A DNA stretch of 64,000 nucleotides from contig SCFE01000002.1 of NCBI GenBank assembly GCA_004352715.1, positions 169,427 to 233,426 on the forward strand, given 5' to 3'. Below the pieces are notes generated by a model. That model ran no database searches. It was not told the origin of the DNA and was given only the letters and a program-made list of their open reading frames with translations. This document shows, piece after piece, positions 42,217-54,014 of this stretch. Position 1 is the first letter of the stretch. The number at the start of each line of letters is the position of its first letter. The translations under genes were made by a program, and so were the position numbers. Source of the stretch: Hofstenia miamia. Lineage: Eukaryota; Xenacoelomorpha; Acoela.

Positions 42217-44302
42217 TAGGGTGCATCACTTGCCCTGAATTATGAAAAATATGAAGGATCTAGTCTTCAAATATATATACGTTTTGATATATAAACACAA
42301 ATGCAAAAAAATTGAAAATCGGAAAATGTTTAGGAGGTCTACATCGACATTGAAGTTTTAAAGATTTGGAAGGTTGCCATTTGGTAACTGAATTGTTATT
42401 TGTTGAAAAAAACGTTCAAAGATCATAAAAAAACTAGTAGAAGTGTTTTATACATACTTGTGTTTAATAAAATACATTGCAATAATATTGGCTAAATTAA
42501 ATATTTTAAGGGTTGCGATTTTTTTGCGAAATTAATAAATTTTCATAGAGGTTTTAGATTTGATCGTCACGCAATATTTCTTTGCCCTTGTCACTTAGAA
42601 AAATAGCGGAGCTTCATTGTCGACGGTTGCGAGATAGTTCAAGATTAACTTGACTGGCATCCAATCTACTGATTGAACTTTCACTTTCACTTTTGCAGTT
42701 ATTTTGAAAATTGAAGTTACAAAAACGCCAGAAAAGTCAAGTATTTGGTCGCTTTAGAACGTTCGTTAGAATCCTATGTCCCCCTTCTATGTTATGAGAA
42801 AAATTTGTCGACGGAAGCTGACACTTTTGTAGAAAACTTGAAGCAAGACGTTGAAAAGGCGGCGACTTTAAAGTTTCTCAGGTGACTATAAAGTATTTGG
42901 AGAATTTCTGAAGGGTGAGAAACCTGAAAAATTCAGTTTTAGGCAGCCAGGACCCATGCACAAAACCAGATGGATTGCTCCGGCCATCTACATATTCAAG
43001 ATGGTTTTTGTGAAATGCAGATTGGTGAGTTAACTCCAAGAACCATTACGAACAAAGCGCAAATACCAAAGCTCTGGGAATTCGCAAACTTTGTAGCTTT
43101 AGTTTGCTTTACCTGTGATGCTTCCTGGAATGATCTTTAACTTTTAAGAAAACTCCAAGTCTATGCTATGATTAATCCCCAAATATCAGCCCGCGAATTC
43201 GGGCTTTCAACAGACACTTGTGTTATTAAGGCGGAGAAATGATACCATTCGCTTTCTTTAGCGATCAAGTGCCGGATGAAGAAAAGTGACTAGTAGCAAA
43301 TGGAATGATTGCTCTGAAACCAACTTCCAATCGCAATCCCTGCTCATCGAATTGTAACTGACTATGGAAAAACTATTTCTTTTATATTGAATGACAGACC
43401 AAGTTGATCGATCTGGTGACGCCTGACTCCAGGTTTATATTTAGCTTATTAGATCTGGACTCGACATTTTTTGTCAGGAAGGAACAGACTAGCCAGCATT
43501 AGATTTCTATTGTAAACAAGGACAGAATAGCTTGTATCACTGTTGTGAATGACAGTGCCGAGCGAACGTGGAGTAAAATTATCCATTTTACCATCAGTAA
43601 AATCAGAAGAGCACTACCAGAACGTATAACAAATAGTTTAGGATAGTCGAAAGCGGTTGCCTAATCTCTGATAACGAAAACTGTTATATCAATAAAGGAG
43701 TAAGTACTTATAGTAATTGTTCATCATTTAGGATTAAACTGGTTTGCCTACTTTGTGACTAACCAATTACTTGTACCTATTGCGATTCATATATTTATAT
43801 GTAACTTATCAATCGGACACATCTGCATTCGTAGTCATTTACGAATGAATTTCGCGTGTATAATATTTTTAAAAAAACTTCATTAGAAACAAATAAATAG
43901 TTCATACAAATGACGACAATGACGTTATAATTAATTGTAGTGTTGTTTTTCAGTGCTTTGTTAAAAAATTAGAATCTAATGGCCAGTTGGCAACGCCATA
44001 AATTCCTACAATTGGTTATAAAATTTTTTGTTATAATAACTATTATAGTAGAAATTCATAGAAATGAGTAAAAATAACTTTTGTTTGATTCAAGTCTTCA
44101 GTCTTTTTTTTAACAAAAAGAAGATTTAATTACCAAATGGCAACCTTCCAGATCCTCAAAACTTCAAATGTGGATGTGAACTCTCTAAGCATTGAAACAT
44201 TTTCAAAATATTGTCTGCCTTTGTGTTTTTGGATCGAACGCACATTTTAAGGTGTATCTGCGTGAAAAAAATTTCAAAATTGTGGGGCAAGTGATGCCCC
44301 TA
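42217..44302 (+). mobile_element. DNA transposon with ~200-bp terminal inverted repeats
   Basis: The left end TAGGGTGCATCACTTGCCC matches the reverse complement of the right end, TAGGGGCATCACTTGCCCC. The match continues inward for about 200 bp, with strong blocks such as GGAAGGTTGCCATTTGGTAA on both sides (left about 42376, right about 44130). The very ends can fold on themselves (GGGGCA...TGCCCC). The element is 2.09 kb and encloses a decayed plus-strand gene. It sits in TA/TG-rich DNA, so the target duplication cannot be read. Superfamily not assigned. Confidence 0.8.
42680..43650 (+). pseudogene. Decayed gene of the RxPGxMHxxRW / VNDSAER family, inside the long-TIR element
   Basis: The plus strand reads FRQPGPMHKTRWIAPAIYIF at about 42931-42993. 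LQVYAMINPQISAREFGLST follows near 43155-43215 and VVNDSAER at about 43543-43566. The order and motifs match a large family of uncharacterised animal proteins, common in arthropods and cnidarians, that carry a PGxMHxARWM block and end with VNDSAERGV; this recognition is from memory. Many stops and frameshifts lie between. Its position between long TIRs suggests the family is the transposase of this element type. Confidence 0.65.
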
Positions 44303-44318
44303 TATATATATATATATA

Positions 44319-44437
44319 NNNNNNNNNNNNNNNNNNNNNNNNNNNNNNNNNNNNNNNNNNNNNNNNNNNNNNNNNNNNNNNNNNNNNNNNNNNNNNNNNN
44401 NNNNNNNNNNNNNNNNNNNNNNNNNNNNNNNNNNNNN
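44319..44437. other. Assembly gap, 119 N, in a (TA)n tract
   Basis: Flanked by (TA)n on both sides, between the long-TIR element and the hAT MITE. Confidence 0.97.
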
Positions 44438-44471
<34 letters not shown>

Positions 44472-44842
44472 TAGGACCCTGCGAGTACTCGAAATTGACT
44501 CGACGGCCAAAAACTCAACTCGACAATTCGAGTACTCGAACTCAACTCGATATTTGCATCCATTTTTTGTCCATGATTACTTATAATATCGAAAAATCAA
44601 ACAAACTTTTTTAATTTACCCCAAATTGTAAGTCTTTAGGCATGGTTTCTCATATTTAGTTTCCCATGTTGTATCTTTTCCCTACATTTATATAAGGCAG
44701 CATAGTTATACATGTATATAGCTTAGCCTACCGAGAATAGTAAGTCTAAGTATAATTGTAACTGGACTGGAACTCGCGAGTTAGGGTTCCAACTCGGCTC
44801 GAACTCGACTCGAATCTAAAAATGTCAACTCGCAGGGGCCTA
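44472..44842. mobile_element. hAT-type MITE with 8-bp target duplication (371 bp)
   Basis: Left TIR TAGGACCCTGCGAGT and right TIR (reverse complement) TAGGCCCCTGCGAGT differ at one base. Both ends are flanked by ATATATGC (44464-44471 and 44843-44850), an 8-bp target duplication typical of hAT elements. The subterminal regions are packed with ACTCGA/ACTCGACT repeats. No coding capacity. Inserted into a TA microsatellite. Confidence 0.88.
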
Positions 44843-45533
44843 ATATATGCATTGGTTATCAATTGCTTAAAATGCTATGCGTAAATAATATCTTCAGTAC
44901 CAAAATTAATAAACTTGGTTTGTTGACGGAATACATTTGGTACATAATTCTGATGGAGCCAAATGGTGAACAAAATGTGAAATAATAAATCTCAATGTTT
45001 TATCATATGAGAAATTGATGGAATATTTATTATCAATTGTCACCTTATAACAAAATTGGTTTTATCGAATTAACATCAACTAAATGCAAATAATTCACTG
45101 TTTTGTGAAATGTAGTATTTTGACTAACATGCTTGTGATTAGTAAGTGCAATAACTTAAATGTTGGCGAAATATTTTGTATTGTCTAATATTCAAATATA
45201 TATTTAACGTACATTAGAATTGACATCTTTTTACATTAATGATTACGTCTTCCAATTAACATATGCAAATTTGATTCACTTTTGTATGCATTGTGAAATT
45301 ATACTCCAAATGCCAAAAGCACAATTATGATCAAGCTTTTCATTTGACAGATAATATATATATATATAAATTTATTTAGCTTGATTTATTTGTAGGAAAA
45401 TCCTATTCTATCAAGCCGCAAATTCTCAAGTTTTGCTATTTATGATAACTAGGAATGGTCTTTTTTGTCTCTATTTAAAATTTATTTCGTTTGTAAGAAT
45501 ACGCCTAAAAATATTTCAATCACTAATTTCATG

Positions 45534-46693
45534 TATTTAGCTAAATCCTAAACGCACTGAGGTATAAAATGTCAATAGCAAACTGTGGGGGGGGGCCAAT
45601 TCCCTCCTTCACTTCAAAACTATCGAAGATAAAGTAGTGAGCTATGTTACAGTAAAAGAAACACTTTTGAAAACTACTAAATTTCAAATATATATATTAA
45701 TTGGTTTCGATTTTATATGTAAATTAAGTCATGATGTCATCAATATTTGGAAAATTTTAGGTGAAAATGAACTTATTGAATTGAACATTAAAAATGGAAA
45801 AAATAGTATATTTAACTCATATTCCTCTTAGTTATTGTGAAAAACTTACTCATACATGAAAAAAATATACCCTCAAGGTCATCCTGTGTTGCATAATCAT
45901 GGGAGGCATCTTCATAATTATGCCAAAACTGACATTTCCGAAAATAAACTCAATGAGTGATGTGTTAAAAATCTATTACGCAACATAATCGTGTAAATTA
46001 AGGACACTTTTAAGATCAAAGTTCAAAAAAGTTAAAATAATAATAAAAGATTTCGCAGCTCAGCAACCCTCTTGCCCCACATCAAGGGATTTAAATTTTT
46101 TTCAGCCCGGGCATCAATGTCTCTAGTAACTTACTTTTTATATGGTATGTAATCACATTTAGTCATTATTGTCTTACTGTATTTAAGATATATTACCAAA
46201 TGAAAACTTGATATTTTTCTTAGTTTAAATTTGATCCCCCTGTCCCCTCCGCCAATGAAGGTATGGAACTGATTTTCCCCACACACCTTACAAATCCCTG
46301 TTTTATAAGATAAACTTTTTTATGCCAATATTTTATTGCTATGGTGGACCCAGGGGAGACAAATGAATAAAAACTGATAATATTATTAAAGTTTACAGAG
46401 GCCACATCGCTGCAATTTTTTTTTCAACCTATCAATTTTTTTGATAACCGTGACCCTTAACAATGATAACGCCATCAATTTAATTAAATTTATCGAAATC
46501 TATCAAATGTTGACTATTTTAAATGCATGTTGCACCAAAAACCTTTGAAATTGTTACTAGAATCAAAATTTTTCCAATCTCTTTTGACACAAGCTCCGAT
46601 CAAAAAAATTATTCTCCTTTAACTTTATTTTGCTCCCAGATATTTCTTAGGAAAATTCAGCCCCCCCATCAGTGCGTTTACGGTTAAATACTT
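45534..46693. mobile_element. Non-autonomous element with TAAACGCACTGA TIRs (~1.16 kb)
   Basis: Left GTATTTAGCTAAATCCTAAA + CGCACTGAGG, and reverse complement of the right end GTATTTAACCGTAAACGCAC + TGATGG. The TIR is about 25-28 bp with one gap. G- or C-runs (GGGGGGGGG near 45588, CCCCCCC near 46661) lie close inside each end. The interior is non-coding apart from one chance-like open frame. Confidence 0.6.
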
Positions 46694-47277
46694 TCATAAA
46701 CTATAAAAAATAAAAAAACGAATTTTTTCTAAAGCGTTTATTGAATGTTCAAATTAATTAATCGGACAGAGTGCATTAACAACTAAGTCACTTTATCATG
46801 TGGGTTCATTTTTTTTTATATAATTTATTCGAATGTTCAAATTAATTAATCGGGGATTTCCTTGAGCTGAATTAGATATTTAATAAATGAATAAACTTTA
46901 AACAAACCATATGTTGTGTTTTAAATATTTTAGGAACGAAATGTGTAATATATGTGATTTTCATACATTGGTAAAATGATTTTTATTCACAATTATAGCA
47001 TATGACACTCCTTAATTAACTATTTAATATTATAGGCACATTCAAATCATGGTAACACATAATGCAAAAGAGTGTATAGAATCACAAAAAATCGAGTCAA
47101 TTATTGTAGGTGTATAGATATGTTTGTTTAGTTTATAGTTGCAAAGAGTCAACATTGTAAAGAAATTCAATGTCTATTAATTAATTTTTAAGCAAGTTCA
47201 GAATATTTGTAAGCTAATAATTATTATTACTTTAGTACGATCACTATGACACATATGCAATGTAATGCATGTTTCAG

Positions 47278-47375
47278 TACTATCATTTACTTTCAAGGCT
47301 GAAAGTGAAACTGATAAGATAGTTGATTTGTGTGAAATAACTTTCAAAGGCATGTATGAGCAAATATCACAAAAG
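47278..47375 (+). CDS. Candidate internal exon (plus strand)
   Basis: TGTTTCAG acceptor, 98 nt open (KAESETDKIVDLCEITFKGM), then AAG followed by a GTAAGA donor. Ends in phase 0, which is compatible with the exon at 49591. The family is not recognised. In AT-rich DNA such segments arise by chance, so this is tentative. Confidence 0.35.
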
Positions 47376-48223
47376 GTAAGATTTTCTAATGAGAAAACAG
47401 CAAGGCACAGTGCGCAAATAGAATGTTTACTCTTGCAATCGTTATGACATGCTGTATATGTGTGATAGTCAAAGTATATGTTTATATTTAAATCATTTTT
47501 TGCAAACGCTGAAAATTATTTCACTGTTGCTTATTAATGATTATTTGGAATAATTGTTCAAAATTGAGTTTAAAAAAATGAAAAATACATACACCCCTAA
47601 TTATTTTAACGTAATTGGCGTTTTTTAAGTTCAGAGTACGTAAAACGATTAAGTAGGCAACTTTCGAAAAAGTCCAAAAATTCCGTAATTGTTTCGAGTT
47701 GAAGATGATACGAAAAATGGAGTTAATTTAAATTTATCGAATGGGTCGTATTTTACCCAAAATAACCTAATTTCAAAAATTAAAGGGTATTCAAAAACAA
47801 CAGTAAAAATTGTGTTTACAGACTAATTGAAACAGGTTTAGTTTTTAAAAAAGAATTGTTGACCTAAATGACAGTAAAAAGGAATTTTGGATTTACCAAC
47901 ACTCTATGACTTGAATATGTGATTACCACTACATTGTATATTGATAGCTTTGTCAAGTCTGTCGAATGAAATGCATTTTGAATGCATGAAAAAATATATA
48001 TATATNTTCAAACTTAGTTGCAAGGATTTAATGAAAATGATCTCAAATATTTTTAAATAGCTTGATCTTGATGTCTTTGGAATTGCCAAATGAAGTACAA
48101 TAGTTGGATTTATGCTTGTTTGCATACACACACAAACATCTGCATTTTGTAATTCCTTAGTTCCGATAATAATATTCTTAAGGAAGATTTAAATACAATG
48201 AGGATACGTTTTTTAGGCTATAC

Positions 48224-48295
48224 CTGATGTACTTTCTTTGTGAACATTGAAATCATTAACCGTTTCAACAGATTTTGCAGAGTGCTCTCTTATTT
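48224..48295 (-). CDS. Candidate internal exon (minus strand)
   Basis: TTTTAG acceptor, 72 nt open (IREHSAKSVETVNDFNVHKE), then a TCAG/GTATAG donor. Hydrophilic and not recognised. The opposite strand is also open over part of it, so the call is weak. Confidence 0.25.
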
Positions 48296-48928
48296 CTAAA
48301 ATAGTTAAAAACCGATTGAATTTTTTTTGGAAACAAATCTTGATTGCACTTATCTTTGAACTGGTTAATGTCATAAGATTTATGCCGACTTGGATTTGAA
48401 AATCGCACTAAGCATGCGTTACACTAATAAAAATTTTGCTAAGAATACTTCTATAGGAATTTAAGAAAAACAAATCTTTTTCCTATTGCAAAATTTGCGT
48501 GACTGTTTGTAAGAAGTTGTTTCATTTTACTTATAGTTTTTACAAATAGGACAAGTTTGTAAACGTGGCTGTGATCTTATACTGATTGCAGATTCCCTAG
48601 CCTCATCCAAATTTAAATTGCAAAACATGCATCCAATGAATCGTCGAATTCATCCTTTGAAGTAACTGAAGTAATGGTTAACTTTTTTTACAATGCTCTT
48701 ATAAAATACTGCTAAACGTTACATAGATGTTGTGTATTTACACAAATAATATTATTTGCCTTATTATGAAAAATTCGCTTTGTATTATTTAACGATGCGA
48801 ATATTTCCTAATAAGACAAATTCTATTAATCTCTTAAATATTTAACATTCTTGTGAAAGAATTTTGAAAAATTTAGAGATCCTTTGTATGAAAAATAAAA
48901 TTATAAATATATAAAATATAAAATTATA

Positions 48929-48966
<38 letters not shown>

Positions 48967-49047
48967 GAAATTTTCACTTTGAGATTTAAACTAAGAATTT
49001 ACAATATGAGTTTTTTGAAAAACCGATATAGACCTGCGTGTTGCTAT

Positions 49048-49240
49048 TCATGATTTTTCGATGTAACAAACAATAATGTAAGCAACCATGAAGTTCTGGG
49101 GTTGATGAAATTCTAGTTTTTTATCACCGCCTATAAGATTTACTGATAATTCAGTTTCTGCTGCACCAGAATGATTTGCTATGTCATCTTTCTGATCATT
49201 TCCAGTTATTATGCTATGCATTTGTGATGATTTATAGGCC
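49048..49240 (-). CDS. Candidate terminal exon (minus strand)
   Basis: After a CTACCTAG acceptor, 193 nt stay open to a stop: KSSQMHSIITGNDQKDDIAN, then HSGAAETELSVNLIGGDKKL. Charged and Ser/Asn-rich, like the candidate exon at 57048-57188. It could be the 3' end of one minus-strand gene. The plus strand is open over part of it, so orientation is uncertain. Confidence 0.3.
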
Positions 49241-49590
49241 CTAGGTAGTGGACTAATGCAATATATATATATATATATTTGTTGCTTGAATTCTAAGCTT
49301 CTTTATCATTTTGTTTTTTTTATTTTCGTAGAAATGAAGTTAAATTATATTAACGTTTCACATGCTTATCATGGGACAAAGTTGCATGGTGTTATTACAC
49401 CTGGCTGTAAAGTATATTATGAAAATATCCGTTTTTGAACTATTTTCAGGTTTGTCTGATTATACCGGAAATTCTCACATATTGTAATGGCTCTTAGTTT
49501 TTAATTGCAATGAATATACATTTCATAATTAAAATTTTTCTTGCCTATGCATATATATCTCAAAGTGATAAGGTTAATGTATTTGTACAG

Positions 49591-49692
49591 ATGTCATCGA
49601 TAAGAAAATACAATATTATCCCTTGCTTAAATTCCATTCTAATTGACTGTCAAATTACAAGCTCTATTTATAGAAAGATTGCTGCTAGTGAA
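49591..49692 (+). CDS. Candidate internal exon (plus strand)
   Basis: TTTGTACAG acceptor, exactly 34 codons (MSSIRKYNIIPCLNSILIDC then QITSSIYRKIAASE), then a GAA/GTAAGC donor; both borders are phase 0. A possible companion is 49334-49411 (AYHGTKLHGVITPGCK). No family recognised. Confidence 0.35.
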
Positions 49693-50223
49693 GTAAGCAT
49701 TTAACATTTATAGTATGTTTGGTAATTATATTGAAAAATTCCTTGGAAAGATGCATTCTCTGAGGTAGGTATTTGTGACTATGTTATTACCTTAGATATT
49801 ATCGGAAAAGCTTTTATGATCATGGACATAACGCTTAAGATAGTTTTTTAAAATTAGTCGACTAATATAATTGGAAAAACCTTGAATAAGTGATATGACG
49901 ATTAAAAAAACTGCTTTAGCAACTTTTTGGCACATACTGATTTAATAAGCTCTATGTGTAAATAGCGGAATTTGTACGAAATCGGAAAATTATTTGCTTA
50001 TGGACGTCGTAAAATCATTGCCCACGTTGAGTGAATTTTTCACTGATATTTCTATTAATCATATGTGAAAGCCATTTTCCATAACAAACGTTTGTTCTCA
50101 TTGATGTGATGCGAAATATTGTTTTCAATTGGGTATATTGTTTTATATGAAAAGCCTACCTATTTATCCGAGGCTTCTTCTAACTTTGACCTGAAAAAGG
50201 CCTATAAAAAATTTTACTCTTCT

Positions 50224-50640
50224 CCAGTCAAGCCTGTAGCCAGCATTATCACTTAATGGCGGTCGACACACACATTCAGCAAGGATTGGGATTGATAGGA
50301 TTTTCGACATTTCTTAAAATTTAAACTAAAATTTAACAAGACAATGCATTAATTAAATTTAAAATGCACGTATGGGCGCATTCGCAGGATTTTTTGATCA
50401 GGGACATCTAGTAGTGATCAAGTGAGTAACAAAAAGTGTGGTGAAGACCCGCAAAATTTTTGAAATTTTTAAAAAAATCAACCTTAGAAATTAATTTCAC
50501 AACATTATTTACAAAAATTAAGTTAAAAAGTTTTTTTTTTACTTCCTGGTTGTTTGCTTTTAGCTCTATTGTCCAGCAGCAGTTGCTTTTCCTTACAGGG
50601 GGGGGTCGTACCCCATACCCCCGCTGGCTACAGACCAGTC
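50224..50640. mobile_element. MITE with CTGTAGCCAGC ends
   Basis: Left end CAGTCAAGCCTGTAGCCAGC and right end (reverse complement) GACTGGTCTGTAGCCAGCGG share CTGTAGCCAGC. G-runs near the right end (GGGGGGGGTCG) are typical of MITEs of this style in invertebrates. A direct CCAGTC lies just outside both cores. Exact ends are uncertain. Confidence 0.55.
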
Positions 50641-51170
50641 CCCAGATCTGAATTCTAAGTAACACGTCTTAAGACAACAGCTTGAAACTATTTATATCTA
50701 ATTAAATTTCGCTTTAAATGATAGAATATAGACTCAAAGGGAGATATGTTTTGGTTGTTCAGGTATAAATAAACGCAACTGATTAACGTTATCTATTCAA
50801 AGAGTTCCAATTCACAAGCATGTTTCTGTCTGTTATGCAAATATGTTAAACACGAAATCTTTGACACGAATTCTTTCTGACGTGAGGTGCAAGGTTACAT
50901 TTTTAGCGTGCGAATTATCTTTTTAGATGTTGTTTGCATCAACTGTAATACTCTTAGGAAGTGTATTTTAGAAAAATTTTTGTACGACTTCATTTTGATC
51001 CCCAATTTGCTAATAAACTTAATCAATAAAATATATGGTAGGTACTAAAATTGTGATAAAATGAATTAATGCAAAAGTAAGTAAAATGAATGGATGTGAG
51101 TTGTGTATACCACTAAACCATCAAGTACTTCTAAGTATTTCTGAGAAGCACCGAGTATGTATTTTCAAGT
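50641..51170. other. AT-rich intergenic sequence
   Basis: Nothing recognised. Confidence 0.5.
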
Positions 51171-52474
51171 GATAGCTGTCCCTATGCTCAAGAACAATAC
51201 TTGTGTATCAAGTAATTGGTAAATTCTTTTAGTATTACATTACGATGAACTTGTCTGTGCGGATAGAGTAGAAAAACTTTTACATGCGGATAATTGACTA
51301 TATGACGGTTAAATTATTAACAGTGGAAATATGCTTAATTAATACACGTTTAAGCTGATAATACTAAAAAAGCTTTTGCTTATATAGTGAACTGGACGAA
51401 AGTTTTTTTTTGCGTTTCGATTGTCTTTTCAATTTTGGATGGACATTGCAACAATCAATATTTGAAAAAAGGTAAATGCTGGTTGAATGCGGGTATATCA
51501 AGTTTGGACGCCTTAGCTAAAATAAATGTGTGAGCGTGGACAAGGTGCGGCTATTATGCTGAGGTAGTGTGGCTTCGATTGGATGAGAAAATCAGTATTT
51601 ATATGTCTGCTCTTGATTTTGACACACAAGTTGTTGGGTAATGATGAAATTGAAAAAGCTGTGATAACAATACAATACATATTTTTAATTTAAAACACCT
51701 AAATGTTTAGAAGTTTTTTTTGGGATTTTTGTTAAGCAACTTAAAATTTCTATGTAGACCCCATCTAAGCCCAACTTTAATAACGGCCTTACTATTTGCA
51801 GTAAAAAAACAAAAGAAGCCATAAATATTCTTGCAAATAAGGAATTGGCAAAATTCTGCCCAAATATGCAATAGAAAGATTATCAAAAACTCCTTTAAAA
51901 TTGTTAGAGCTACTACCGTTTTATTTGTTTTGCAACAAACAAAGGATTCATAAACCTTAAGCAGCCTGTGGATTTTTGGCCCCGTGACCTTTGTCTTGGC
52001 GTACGGCATGCCTCATTGGGTTTAGAATATATTTGCAACTATCAAGAAACAGTCAATGTTCTCTATTTTTGTTATTGCAAGGCTCTCATGTGTGTGATTC
52101 GAAATCTCATTGCATCTGAAGTATTTTTGAAAAATAATATCAATAAAAGTTTGTTCCTACTTAGGCCTGTGGGTGCAAAACGGCCAAGCGTTTAGTAAAT
52201 GCTTAAAGAAACCGTAACATTTTGCAAAAATTTATGGGTTAATAATAGGTTTAAAGCAGGGGGTGAAAATCAAAAAAAAGTGAATCATGCTTAAGCGGGT
52301 TGTGTTGGGCAGGGACAGACCTAAGGAACCATTTAAGAAGTCAAACATTTGAATCTTAAAACTAATGGATTTTTTTCATTTATTGATTTCGTATTGCTTA
52401 TATGGATACTTTTATGCTAAAATTTTTGTTCATGTTATACTAGTCATCTTTCTTAAATCGCGTCGGGTTGCGGA
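51171..52474. repeat. First copy of a 1.3-kb near-identical tandem duplication
   Basis: From GATAGCTGTCCCTATGCTCA to GTCGGGTTGCGGA, ending at the single N at 52475. The next base starts the second copy. The copies differ by a few substitutions, a 5-bp indel near 52540 and a ~32-bp indel near 52827. The single-N join argues for two alleles placed in tandem by the assembler. Nothing coding is recognised. Confidence 0.85.
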
Positions 52475-52475
52475 N

Positions 52476-53813
52476 GATAGCTGTCCCTATGCTCAAGAAC
52501 AATACTTGTGTATCAAGTAATTGGTAAATTCTTTTAGTACGGTATTACATTACGATGAATTTGTCTGTGCGGATAGAGTAGAAAAACTTTAACATGTGGA
52601 TAATTGACGATATGACGGTTAAATTATTACCAGTGGAAATATGCTTAATTAATACATTGTTTAAGCTTATAATACTAAAAAAGCTTTCGCTTATATAGTG
52701 AACTGGACGAAATTTGTCTTTTTGCGTTTCGGTTGTCTTTTAAATTTTGGATGGACATTGCAAAAATCAATATTTGAAAAATGGTAAATGCTGGTTGAAT
52801 GCGGGTATATCAAGTTTGGACGCCTTAACCAGATTAAGATGGACTTGGATACAACCTAAAATAAATGTGTGAGCGTGGACAAGGTGCGGCTATTATGCTG
52901 AGGTAGTGTGGCTTCGATTGGATGAGAAAATCAGTATTTATATGTCTGCTCTTGATTTTGACACACAAGTTGTTGGGTAATGATGAAATTGAAAAAGCTG
53001 TGATAACAATACAATACATATTTTTAATTTAAAACACCTAAATGTTTAGAAGTTTTTTTTGGGATTTTTGTTAAGCAACTTAAAATTTCTATGTAGACCC
53101 CATCTAAGCCCAACTTTAATAACGGCCTTACTATTTGCAGTAAAAAAACAAAAGAAGCCATAAATATTCTTGCAAATAAGGAATTGGCAAAATTCTGCCC
53201 AAATATGCAATAGAAAGATTATCAAAAACTCCTTTAAAATTGTTAGAGCTACTACCGTTTTATTTGTTTTGCAACAAACAAAGGATTCATAAACCTTAAG
53301 CAGCCTGTGGATTTTTGGCCCCGTGACCTTTGTCTTTGCGTACGGCATGCCTCATTGGGTTTAGAATATATTTGCAACTATCAAGAAACAGTCAATGTTC
53401 TCTATTTTTGTTATTGCAAGGCTCTCATGTGTGTGATTCGAAATCTCATTGCATCTGAAGTATTTTTGAAAAATAATATCAATAAAAGTTTGTTCCTACT
53501 TAGGCCTGTGGGTGCAAAACGGCCAAGCGTTTAGTAAATGCTTAAAGAAACCGTAACATTTTCAAAAATTTAATGGGTTAATAATAGGTTTAAAGCAGGG
53601 GGTGAAAATCAAAAAAAAGTGAATCATGCTTAAGCGGGTTGTGTTGGGCAGGGACAGACCTAAGGAACCATTTAAGAAGTCAAACATTTGAATCTTAAAA
53701 CTAATGGATTTTTTTCATTTATTGATTTCGTATTGCTTATATGGATACTTTTATGCTAAAATTTTTGTTCATGTTATACTAGTCATCTTTCTTAAATCGC
53801 GTCGGGTTGCGGA
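52476..53813. repeat. Second copy of the 1.3-kb duplication
   Basis: Starts directly after the single N at 52475. It carries the extra ~32-bp stretch ACCAGATTAAGATGGACTTG and neighbouring bases absent from copy 1. Both copies contain the same 100-codon minus-strand open frame, which has no family resemblance and lies in AT-rich DNA. Confidence 0.85.
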
Positions 53814-53975
53814 CAGGCCAGGTCGGGTCGTGAGTCATTGTTAGACGGACGAGGTCGGATTGCGTTTCTTGTCCTTGCAATATCAATGAAACTTCCTCTT
53901 ATCAAAATTTGAAATAAATTTAGCAAACTACTTGAACTATTGTAGGTTTGTAGATGGATATGGTTGAAACTATGC

Positions 53976-54014
<39 letters not shown>

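Larger units (their letters stand above)
46694..50223. other. AT-rich region with scattered exon-like segments
   Basis: No named gene. It contains a 23-bp direct repeat GAATGTTCAAATTAATTAAT(CGG) at 46744 and 46832, (TA)n at 48931-48962, a weak Tc1-like helix-turn-helix remnant (YRLIETGLVFKK at about 47815-47850), and the candidate exons listed separately. Confidence 0.4.

Noticed and set aside
46744-46854. GAATGTTCAAATTAATTAAT direct repeat as a transposon boundary
   Set aside because: Only 23 bp, highly AT-rich, 88 bp apart, with no TIR between the copies.
51707-53348. Identical 100-codon open frames in both copies of the 1.3-kb duplication as a conserved gene pair
   Set aside because: Identity follows from the near-identical duplication at a single-N join. 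The frame is AT-rich and matches nothing I know.
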